8,772 nucleotides of DNA from assembly GCA_946405485.1 (NCBI GenBank), contig CAMJHJ010000096.1, forward strand, positions 1 to 8,772, read 5' to 3'. Origin of the DNA: an uncultured Bacteroidales bacterium (GTDB taxonomy: Bacteria; Bacteroidota; Bacteroidia; Bacteroidales; UBA932). The position numbers were made by a program, and so were the translations under genes. Below are positions 1 to 7,300 of the stretch, in pieces. The notes beneath the pieces were generated by a model. That model was not told the origin of the DNA, ran no database searches, and saw nothing but the letters and a program-made list of their open reading frames with translations. Positions within the stretch are counted from its first letter, which is position 1. Each line of letters opens with the position of its first letter.

Positions 1-543
1 GCCGCCCGGATTGAGCCCGGCGCCGGACCGGGACTGATCTTTGAGACGCTGCCGTACATCTTCTCGCACATGGGGGCGGCGGTGCCCTGGCTCAGCCGGG
101 TGGTGTCGGTCCTCTTCTTCCTGACGATCGTGATTGCGGCGCTGACCTCGTCCATTTCGATGTGCGAGGTGGGTGTGGCGTATCTGGTGGAAGAGCGGGG
201 AATGTCCCGCCTGAAGGCTTCCCTGCTGGTTTTCGGGGGTACCTGGCTGCTCGGCGCGCTGTGCTCGCTCTCTTTCGGGCCGCTGAGCGGCGTCCACCTG
301 TTCGGCCACTCGATCTTCGACTTCTGCGACCATCTGACCTCTGACTACCTGATGACGTTCGGCAGCCTGCTGTTCGTGCTGTTCGTCGGCTGGAAGATGA
401 AGCGGGAGACGGTCTGGAGCGAATTTACCAACGGCGGCTCCCGGCGCGGCAACGTCCGCGTCTTCCGCAGCGTGTATTTCCTGATCCGCTACGTCGCCCC
501 CTGGGTCATCCTCATCATTTTCTTGACCAATCTGCTGGCATGA
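1..543 (+). CDS. Sodium-coupled NSS (SNF) family transporter, C-terminal part (5' end outside window)
   Basis: The reading frame is open from the first base to TGA at 541-543, so this is the last 180 residues of a longer inner-membrane protein. It begins with a GPGLIFETLPYIF stretch typical of the region before TM8 in the neurotransmitter:sodium symporter family. TM8 (bases about 109-183) carries AALTSSIS; the Thr-Ser pair (bases 145-150) matches the Na2-site residues of LeuT (Thr354/Ser355). Three more hydrophobic helices follow, near bases 217-280, 320-396 and 475-540, and the protein stops after the one equivalent to TM11. Many bacterial NSS proteins likewise have 11 helices and lack TM12. 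Family members take up amino acids or related amines with Na+; the substrate here cannot be told because the binding-site helices TM1, TM3 and TM6 are missing. A few hand-counted 60-base lines give roughly 62-72% GC, higher than the next gene. It lies 44 bases before the phosphodiesterase start and may be unrelated to the downstream locus. Confidence 0.9.
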   Translation, partial: AARIEPGAGPGLIFETLPYIFSHMGAAVPWLSRVVSVLFFLTIVIAALTSSISMCEVGVAYLVEERGMSRLKASLLVFGGTWLLGALCSLSFGPLSGVHLFGHSIFDFCDHLTSDYLMTFGSLLFVLFVGWKMKRETVWSEFTNGGSRRGNVRVFRSVYFLIRYVAPWVILIIFLTNLLA

Positions 544-587
544 TGGGTGGAGACGGGATCTTTTCAAGTAAAGCAGAATCATTGATT

Positions 588-1802
588 ATGAAACACGTCC
601 TGACAATTCTCGCCATCTGGCTGACTTGCGCTTGTTCTACTGGGAACGGGCCGCGTAAAGCAATAGTTATTCTGGTAGACGGCGTTCCGATGGATGTCGT
701 GGAGCGCCTGCATGTCCCGGCGGTGTATGAGATCGCGCGAACCGGTACGCTGGGCCCCTGCCATGTCGGTGGGGAAACCGCGATGTACAATGAGACGCCG
801 ACGATCTCGGCCGTCGGATACAATTGTATGCTCACGGGGACGTGGGCAAACAAGCATAACGTGTTTGGCAACCACGGCCTTTCACCCAATTACAATTACT
901 GGTCGATCTTCCGGATCGTCGAAGAGCAGGAAAAACCTTTGACGACGGCTATCTTTTCCAGTTGGACAGACAACAGGACCGTTCTGCTCGGGGAGGGGAA
1001 GGAAGAAACGGGAGGCCTCCGGCTCGACTATGCCTTCGACGGGTATGACTTGGATACCGTCCGTTTCCCCCACAAAGAGAAGCATCTGCATGTTTTCGAC
1101 TATGACGAAGAAGCCGCCCGGGCGGCCGAAAAGTGTATCCGGGAAGATGCACCGGACTTCAGCTGGATCTATCTCTGGTATACGGACGATGCGTTCCATA
1201 TCATGGGGAACGGATCCTATTCGGACGAATATGTCTTGAAGGCCGGGGAGCAGATCGGGCGTATCTGGGAGGCCGTTCAGTATCGTCAGAAACACTTCCA
1301 CGAGGATTGGATGGTCATTGTCACAACGGACCATGGACGGACCCTGAACGGCTATCACCACGGCGGACAGACCCCGCGTGAGCGGGCTACCTGGATTGCC
1401 TCGAACAAGAAACTGAATGACCGGGTCCGCAAAGGAAAGGCGGCCATCGTGGACATCAATCCGACCGTCTGCGAGTTCCTGGGGCTGGAAGTTCCCGAAG
1501 CCTTGCAGAAAGAGCGCGACGGCGTCTCCTTGCTTGGGAAAGCCGAGATCGAGGACCTGTGTATCAGCACTTACGACAAGGATATTGTCCTGTCCTGGAC
1601 AGCCCTGGACCCCGATGCGCAAGTGCGCGTCTATTCTGCGACAGAGGATCTGTATAAAGCCGGCGGAGTGGACAATTGGGAGGAAGTCGCCACCTTGAAA
1701 GCAGGAGCTGAAACGTGTCGCTTCCCGCACGGCGACGCCCGGTTCCACAAAGTCAGCGTCGTCAGCAGTCATGAGTGTCTGAACCGATGGTTGGTGGAAT
1801 AG
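588..1802 (+). CDS. Alkaline phosphatase superfamily phosphodiesterase/nucleotide pyrophosphatase-like lipoprotein
   Basis: This 404-residue protein would hydrolyse phosphate mono- or diesters outside the cytoplasm using two divalent metals. I chose ATG 588 because it places a signal peptide at the N-terminus (MKHVLTILAIWLTCACS, with Cys16 as likely lipidated residue after TCA). An upstream ATGATG at 540, overlapping the previous stop, would add 16 mostly polar residues. The type I phosphodiesterase (PF01663-like) fold spans about residues 24-320. Metal ligands visible by motif are Asp31 (VILVDG), Asp200 and His204 (TDDAFHIMG), Asp248-His249 (TTDHGR) and His257/258 (YHHGGQ). In the PTISAVGYN segment, Ser74 aligns with the NPP nucleophile Thr. 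Residues about 323-404 look like a small Fn3-like beta domain ending in NRWLVE. The regulator gene follows after 42 bases. The substrate is unknown: nucleotides, phospholipid head groups or phosphorylated glycans all fit. The superfamily is secure; the exact activity is not. Confidence 0.88.
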   Translation: MKHVLTILAIWLTCACSTGNGPRKAIVILVDGVPMDVVERLHVPAVYEIARTGTLGPCHVGGETAMYNETPTISAVGYNCMLTGTWANKHNVFGNHGLSPNYNYWSIFRIVEEQEKPLTTAIFSSWTDNRTVLLGEGKEETGGLRLDYAFDGYDLDTVRFPHKEKHLHVFDYDEEAARAAEKCIREDAPDFSWIYLWYTDDAFHIMGNGSYSDEYVLKAGEQIGRIWEAVQYRQKHFHEDWMVIVTTDHGRTLNGYHHGGQTPRERATWIASNKKLNDRVRKGKAAIVDINPTVCEFLGLEVPEALQKERDGVSLLGKAEIEDLCISTYDKDIVLSWTALDPDAQVRVYSATEDLYKAGGVDNWEEVATLKAGAETCRFPHGDARFHKVSVVSSHECLNRWLVE

Positions 1803-1828
1803 TTGTCCGTTTTCTGCCAGTTATTTCT

Positions 1829-1836
1829 TATTTTTG
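1829..1836 (+). promoter_or_regulatory. Candidate Bacteroides-type -7 element before the regulator gene
   Basis: TATTTTTG is a full match to the Bacteroides -7 consensus TAnnTTTG and lies in the 42-base T-rich gap before ATG 1845. No clear TTTG -33 box is found 19-21 bases upstream; the nearest partial match is TTG at 1803-1805. If functional, transcription would start near 1841 and give a leader of only a few bases, which is unusual. The match may be chance in a T-rich gap, with the regulator instead read from the upstream phosphodiesterase transcript. Confidence 0.3.
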
Positions 1837-1844
1837 TGGATAGG

Positions 1845-4304
1845 ATGAGAAGAACCGCCATACTGTTTTGGGCCTGCCTCCTGCTGCCGTTATTGTCCGC
1901 TTCCGGAAGGAATCCGTCCGGGACAGTGCCGGCCGAGACGTCCTACGGATTGGACAGCGGCCTGGCATTCCGATCCTATGAGGTCCCCGTCGAGGAGCGG
2001 ACCGCCGTGACCCTCGGCAATCGCAAAGGGCTTATTCCTTTCCGGGACAGCCTGACCATGGCTTTTTCCTTGCACATCGACCCGGATAAGGATTCTTTCG
2101 GATCGATTTGCCGCGTTTCGTGCGACGGGAAACTCAACCTCAACCTGGTACTCATCCACGACCGGGACGTTCCACCCGGTATTGTCGCCAACATCGGGTC
2201 GAATCTATCCTTCCCGATCCCGTTGGAAGCCTCACTGGACGAGATCAACCATTTCCGGGTCACTCTCCGGCAAGACGGAGATTCCCTCCGGGTCTTTGTT
2301 AACGGGGCCTTGTTGCAGACATCCCCTTCCTCCATCCGATTCCATAAAGCCCGCATCGGGTTCGGAGCCGCCTTCCAAAATATGGAAGTCGCGCCGCTGG
2401 TCCTTCACGACCTGTCCCTGTCCTATGGCGGGCCGCTGCGGCGGATCGCCCGGTGGTCATTCGGAAACGCCGACCAGTTCGCCCGGTCAGCCGCCAGGAA
2501 CAAGGCGCTGATCCTTTCGGTCACAAATCCGCTCTGGGAAGAAGAGCAGGCTTCCCGCTGGCTACCGGTGCAGACTTTCCCTGTTGATTATCCCTTCCGT
2601 GTCGTGTTCGGAGATCCTTCGCCGGGCATTACGTTCGCCAGCTCCAAAGAAATCGTCCGGATCCTTCCTGGCGGGAAAGAGGCCCGTCGTTTTCCCGTCC
2701 TTAATCCGCTTCCCATCGAGGCGATGGGGGACGAGTTTTTCCAGGAATCTGACGGAAGCCTGTTCCTGCTGGATCTCGATGCGAAGCAGCCAGAGCCGAA
2801 TCATTACGATTTCGAAAACCAGTGCTGGGAGCGGACGGAGAACAGGGCATCCTATTCCCGCTGTTATGAAGCCTCGCTGTTCCGTAATCCGGTTGATGGC
2901 CGTATGGTTCGGCTTTTCGGCTATGGTTATCATCAGTTCCTGAATGAAAAGCTTTCCTGGAAACCCGGAGAGCCGGTCTCCCGGGAGCTGCTTGAGGGCG
3001 TGGACCCTCGAAGGAGAGTTGCGGTCTGCGTGCAAGACACCCTTGCCTATCTCTTCGGCGGAAACGGCAACGCCAGCGGACGCCAGGACCAGCCCATCCA
3101 AGACTATCCCGAGATCCTGGCCCTGAACCTGAGGGACGATTCCGTCCATCCGGTAGTGAAACTGACGGCGCTGAGTGTCACTTCGCCCGATCTTTTATGG
3201 AAAGACGGCCAGTTTTATACCCTGATTAACGAATCGGAAAAGATATCCTTGATCGGGGTCGATCCCGAAACCGGTTCGTACCGGAAGAGTCCCGGGATCC
3301 GCAAGGGGATGGCCATTTATTGGGGATGTCGCCTTTTGAATGACGGTCACGCCTGGTATGCGTATGTCGCTGGTGTGGCGAAAGATGGGGAAGGGTATAT
3401 CTCGGTTTTCTCCATCCGATCCCCGTTCCGGGAAGAAATACCTCCTTTGCCGAAAAAGTCATCGTGGCCCTGGATTCTGTTGCTTGTGGCAGGCGTATCC
3501 GTCTTGTCCGCCGTTTGGATCATCCGCAGCCGGAGAGTGAAGCCCTTGCTCCCGCCGGAACAGGAGACGGAGCCCGCGCTGAAACGGTCTCAGATCCACC
3601 TGCTGGGCTTCTTCAAGGTGACGGACCCGGAAGGGCAAGACTTGACCGGAGAATTCTCGCCGATGATGCAACAGGTGCTGACATTCTTACTGGTCCATTG
3701 CCGGGAAGGCAAGCGGGTCTCCAATGCCCAGCTGCGCGAGAATTTCTGGTTCGATAAGAGCGAGGAAAGTTTCATCAACAACCGGGCGGTCTATTTCAAC
3801 CGGCTGCGGACCCAACTGGAAGCGCTGGGCGCGGCCTCGATTACCAACCATACCGGTAATTGGTCCATCGACCTGGCGGATGTGCCCTGTGATTATTACC
3901 GCGCCTGCCAACTGGCCGGACTGGTCAAGTCCGGAACCATTACGTCCGCCGACCTGGGCGAATTCGTCCAACTGGCCGGGGCCGGTCCGCTTCTTCCGGG
4001 TATGAGTGCGGAGTGGCTGGATCGTTTCAAGGCGGAATACACGGAGAAGATGATGTCTGCCCTCAGCTCCCTTTCCCAGCAGCGGCTCTCCCCGGCGGAC
4101 CGGATCCTATTGAGCGACCTGATCCTTCAATTCGATTCGACGGATGAAGAAGCCGTCCGGATGAAATGCCAGGCCCTGATGGAAAGTAAGCGCTATGGCG
4201 CGGCGCAGGAATGCTACAAGGCTTTTGTCCAGCGATACCAGCAGCTGATGGGCGAAGCATTCCAGACGGCATTTTCAGATTTTGTTAAAAATCGGGGGAA
4301 ATAA
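1845..4304 (+). CDS. Transmembrane LamG-Kelch sensor fused to a SARP-type winged helix and BTAD domain (putative regulator)
   Basis: This 819-residue protein appears to sense in the periplasm and bind DNA in the cytoplasm. ATG 1845 is chosen because a signal peptide follows directly (residues 1 to about 20); the frame is open back to TTG 1803, which would add 14 residues. Residues about 35-195 resemble a LamG/concanavalin A-like domain (FVNGALLQT, then RIGFGA). Residues about 230-530 look like a Kelch-type propeller, best seen at AYLFGGNGN (401-409) followed by YPEILALNL. Residues 541-560 form one hydrophobic helix followed by RSRR, which predicts the C-terminus inside the cell. Residues 583-680 match the SARP/OmpR-type winged helix: IHLLGFFKV, a helix with RVSNAQLRENFW, then NNRAVYFNRLRTQLEALG and a wing with TGNWSIDL. 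Residues 683-819 match BTAD, with GPLLPGMSAEWLDRF (714-728) and TPR-like helices. No kinase, receiver or LuxR domain is seen. Its place before susC suggests it controls that operon. Domain order is well supported; ligand and target are inferred. Confidence 0.85.
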   Translation: MRRTAILFWACLLLPLLSASGRNPSGTVPAETSYGLDSGLAFRSYEVPVEERTAVTLGNRKGLIPFRDSLTMAFSLHIDPDKDSFGSICRVSCDGKLNLNLVLIHDRDVPPGIVANIGSNLSFPIPLEASLDEINHFRVTLRQDGDSLRVFVNGALLQTSPSSIRFHKARIGFGAAFQNMEVAPLVLHDLSLSYGGPLRRIARWSFGNADQFARSAARNKALILSVTNPLWEEEQASRWLPVQTFPVDYPFRVVFGDPSPGITFASSKEIVRILPGGKEARRFPVLNPLPIEAMGDEFFQESDGSLFLLDLDAKQPEPNHYDFENQCWERTENRASYSRCYEASLFRNPVDGRMVRLFGYGYHQFLNEKLSWKPGEPVSRELLEGVDPRRRVAVCVQDTLAYLFGGNGNASGRQDQPIQDYPEILALNLRDDSVHPVVKLTALSVTSPDLLWKDGQFYTLINESEKISLIGVDPETGSYRKSPGIRKGMAIYWGCRLLNDGHAWYAYVAGVAKDGEGYISVFSIRSPFREEIPPLPKKSSWPWILLLVAGVSVLSAVWIIRSRRVKPLLPPEQETEPALKRSQIHLLGFFKVTDPEGQDLTGEFSPMMQQVLTFLLVHCREGKRVSNAQLRENFWFDKSEESFINNRAVYFNRLRTQLEALGAASITNHTGNWSIDLADVPCDYYRACQLAGLVKSGTITSADLGEFVQLAGAGPLLPGMSAEWLDRFKAEYTEKMMSALSSLSQQRLSPADRILLSDLILQFDSTDEEAVRMKCQALMESKRYGAAQECYKAFVQRYQQLMGEAFQTAFSDFVKNRGK

Positions 4305-4313
4305 GTATTTTTC
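4281..4313 (+). promoter_or_regulatory. Candidate promoter at the end of the regulator gene (TTTG, 21 bases, TATTTTTC)
   Basis: TTTG at 4281-4284 is followed after 21 bases by TATTTTTC at 4306-4313, which matches TAnnTTTG except for the last base. The spacing suits the Bacteroides -33/-7 pattern. A transcript starting near 4320 would carry the hairpin at 4345-4373 in its leader, so susC expression from it would need read-through. The -33 box lies inside the regulator coding sequence. The call rests on short motifs in AT-rich DNA and is tentative. Confidence 0.3.
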
Positions 4314-4344
4314 TTTAAAAATTCGCCCGCATTTATCGTTCATT

Positions 4345-4373
4345 AAGGCAACCATTAAAGGTTGCCTTTTATT
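4345..4373 (+). terminator. Rho-independent terminator-like hairpin between the regulator gene and susC
   Basis: AAGGCAACC (4345-4353) pairs perfectly with GGTTGCCTT (4360-4368), giving a 9 bp stem with the loop ATTAAA, followed by a T-rich run to 4373. It begins 40 bases after the regulator stop codon and ends 25 bases before the susC start. The simplest reading is a terminator for the upstream gene, making susC/susD a separate transcription unit. It could instead act as a leader attenuator if transcription starts near 4320. Confidence 0.75.
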
Positions 4374-4377
4374 ATTG
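4370..4377 (+). promoter_or_regulatory. Candidate -7 element directly before susC, without a -33 box
   Basis: TATTATTG matches five of the six fixed positions of TAnnTTTG and overlaps the T-run of the hairpin. Transcription would start near 4384, about 15 bases before ATG 4399. No TTTG is found 19-21 bases upstream; that space holds the CATTAA repeats instead, the last complete one ending 11 bases before this element. A weak promoter that depends on an activator would look like this, but the motif is short. Confidence 0.3.
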
Positions 4378-4398
4378 CATTAAAACCCATCTGTTTTT

Positions 4399-7300
4399 AT
4401 GAAAAACCAATCACTTGTCAAAACAACCCTTGTCTTCCTGCTGCTCCTTTCAGGAGGGGCATTCCTTGCCGGTGCGCAGGGAAAAGACAAGCTCATCAAG
4501 GGCAAGGTCCTGGACGAGGCTGGTGAGCCTGTTCCCGGAGCGATGGTCATCAACCCGAAGACCAAATCAGCGACCACGACCGATCTGGACGGAGTCTTTC
4601 AGTTGACGGCCTCCCCGGAAGAGGTACTTTCCGTCAGTTTCCTGGGATTCAAGGACCAGACCTTCCAGGCCAGGGATCTCGATGGAAAAACCGTCGTCCT
4701 GCAGGTTGACTCCGAGCGACTGGACGATGCCGTCGTCATCGGATACGGCGTCCGCAAGCGTGAGAACCTGACGGGCGCCGTGTCCAGCATCGGGGGTGGC
4801 CGGGAGCTCAAGACCGCAACCAGTTCTTCCCTTGCACAGGACTTGGCCGGAAAAGTCGCCGGCCTGCAGATCCGTCAGGAGAACGGCGAACCGGGTTCCT
4901 TCTCCACCAGTATCAACATCCGGGGCTTCGGAAATCCGCTCTATGTCGTGGACGGGGTCCCGCAGGTCTCCGGCAACAATATCTTCCAGCGCCTCGACCC
5001 GAACGACATCGAGAGCATTTCTGTGATCAAGGATGCCTTGGGCGCCGTCTATGGCCGCCGGGGTGCCAACGGTGTGGTCATCGTCACGACCAAGACCGGC
5101 AGCTCGAAACGTCCGGTGCTCTCTTTTGAAGCCGTCGCGGGCATCCAGATGCCGACCAACATGCCGGCGATGAGCAACCGGAAGCAGTGGACCGAGCTGT
5201 ACAATGAAGCGATGCTTTACAACGGAAGCATCGCGTATACCCCTGAGCAGTTGGCTGCAGAAGCGGCCGCGCCTTCCACAGACTGGTACAATGCCGTCAT
5301 CAAACCCTTCTCAACCCAGCAGCAGTACCACCTCTCTGTCGAGGGGTCGACGCCCCGGGCGAAGTATTATGTCGGCGCCGGTTACCTGACCGATGAAGGC
5401 CTGCTGCGCAGCGGCGACCTCGGCTACAACAAGGTAGATTTCCGGTCCAACATCAATGTCAACGTCACCGACAACCTTCACGTGGATTTCCAGCTGTCCG
5501 GTTCTTCCGACAAGAAGATTGGCCCGACGGGCGGCTTTTATGATGTTTTCTTCGCATCCCGGACCGCTCTGCCCACCGAGAAGATCTATGCCAACGACAA
5601 TCCGGATTATATGGCGGTGACCGCCTATGGCCACGCCCTGGCCAAATCGATGTCGGAGGTCTCGGGCTACAGCAACGCCGATGACCGCGTCTTCAATGGC
5701 GCCGCCGCCATCCGTTACGATTTTCCCTTCCTGGAGGGCCTCTACGCCAAGGTGAACTACAGTTACAACTTCCGCAACATCGCTACCAAGTCGCTCAACA
5801 AGGCTTACAATCTGTATGTCTATGACGAGAGGGCTGACGTACCGTATTCGCCGCAGGAGAAGAACGGCCCTTCGACTATCAGTAACAGCTACTCGACCTC
5901 AGGACTGGCTACGCTGCAGGCGATGCTCTCCTACTCCCATCTTTTCGGAGGAAGTCACCAGACAGAGGCGACCCTCGTCTATGAGCAGACCGGCTACCAC
6001 AGCCGCAACAGTTCCCTGACCCGCGAGTATTCCTTCTTTACGGGCGACCAAGTCGATCTGGCCGGCGAGAACAATATGAAAACCTCCGGCATGGAGAATG
6101 ACGAGACCAGCATGTCCTACATCGGCCGCCTTTCCTATGGGTATAAGGACCGCTACCTGGTCGATGCTTCTTTCCGTTATGACGGATCTTGCCTGTACAG
6201 TCCTCAGATGCGTTGGGGCTTCTTCCCTGTCGTCTCCGCGGGTTGGCGGGTCACCGAGGAACCGTGGATGAAGAATCAAAGGGTCTTCTCTTATCTGAAA
6301 CTCCGGGCTTCCTACGGCCTGGTGGGCGAGGATAACGGCAAACCTTTCCAATATATCCCGGGCTTCAGTGTTACCGGTGGCGGCGGTTATGAATTCACCG
6401 ACGGCACCTGGACGACCGGCGCGGCATCGCCCGTCCTTGTCAACGAGAAACTGACCTGGTTTACCTCGAAAATCGCAGACGTCGGCATAGACTTCGGTTT
6501 TCTGAACAACCGCCTTACGTTTACGGTCGATGCGTACGACCGCGACCGTTCCGGCCTGCTCTCCAGCCGTTTGCTGTCTCTCCCGAACACGTTCGGAGCC
6601 TCACTCCCGCAGGAGAATCTCAATAGCGACCGTACCTTCGGAATGGATTTCACCACGTCATGGAACGGCCATGTCGGCGACTTCTATTACAATGTATCAG
6701 GCAATCTTAATTATGCCCGCTCCCAGAACCTCTATGTCGAGGAGGCCGAGTTCTCCAGCACGAGACAACGCTGGCTTTCGGGCAAAGCGTACCGGTATAA
6801 CGATGTTTATTGGGGCTATGTCGTCCTGGGACAGTTCCAGACCGAGCAGGAGATCCTCGAAGCTCCTATCCAGAACGGTGCGCGTGGCAACGGGAAGATT
6901 CTGCCGGGCGATTACCGCTACAAGGATATGAATGAGGACGGCATCATCGACGGCAACGACCAGGTTCCGCTCTTCTACAGTGGTTATCCCAAACTTTTCT
7001 ACGGCCTGACCTTGTCCGGCTCCTGGAAGGGCCTGGACTTCTCCTTGGTCTTCCACGGGTCCGGATTCAATACCATCCGCTTCAAAGAGATGTACGCCGA
7101 AGTGCTGGCGTACAACCTCAACACGCCTGCCTATTTCTACGACCGGTGGCACCGGGCCGACATGTTCGACGACAGCAGCGAATGGATTCCCGGGAAATGG
7201 CCTTCGACCCGGCTCATTACGGATGCGGGTTCCAACTATCTCGAGAGCTCCATCTGGCGGAGAGATGTCACCTACTTGCGTCTGAAGAACCTGACGGTTG

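Larger units (their letters stand above)
4330..4383 (+). repeat. CATTWA direct repeats at 11-12 base spacing, possible operator before susC
   Basis: CATTTA at 4330 and CATTAA at 4341, 4353 and 4378 occur in the same orientation. Start-to-start distances are 11, 12 and 25 bases. Known SARP regulators of Streptomyces bind tandem short direct repeats with about 11-base periodicity close to the -10 element. A SARP-like regulator is encoded immediately upstream, so an operator is a reasonable guess. The second and third copies overlap the left arm and loop of the hairpin at 4345-4368. Six-base matches in AT-rich DNA are easily accidental. Confidence 0.35.

Noticed and set aside
1113..1126. Perfect 14-base palindrome GCCGCCCGGGCGGC
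   Set aside because: It lies inside the phosphodiesterase coding sequence and arises from an Ala-Ala-Arg-Ala-Ala codon run. No second copy or regulatory setting was found.
882..1772. Open frame of 296 codons on the - strand opposite the phosphodiesterase gene
   Set aside because: The + strand frame has clear catalytic motifs throughout. The antisense frame has no recognisable domain and is what GC-rich third positions produce.
1803..1844. TTG at 1803 as the regulator start
   Set aside because: It begins directly after the previous stop and would put 14 residues before a normal signal peptide that begins at ATG 1845.
2562..3149. Open frame of 195 codons on the - strand inside the regulator gene
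   Set aside because: It is a shadow of the Kelch-like region; no family resemblance is seen.
3464..3757. Out-of-frame + strand frame of 97 codons over the TM-to-winged-helix junction
   Set aside because: The main frame gives a membrane helix and a winged helix without interruption, so neither a frameshift nor a separate gene is needed.
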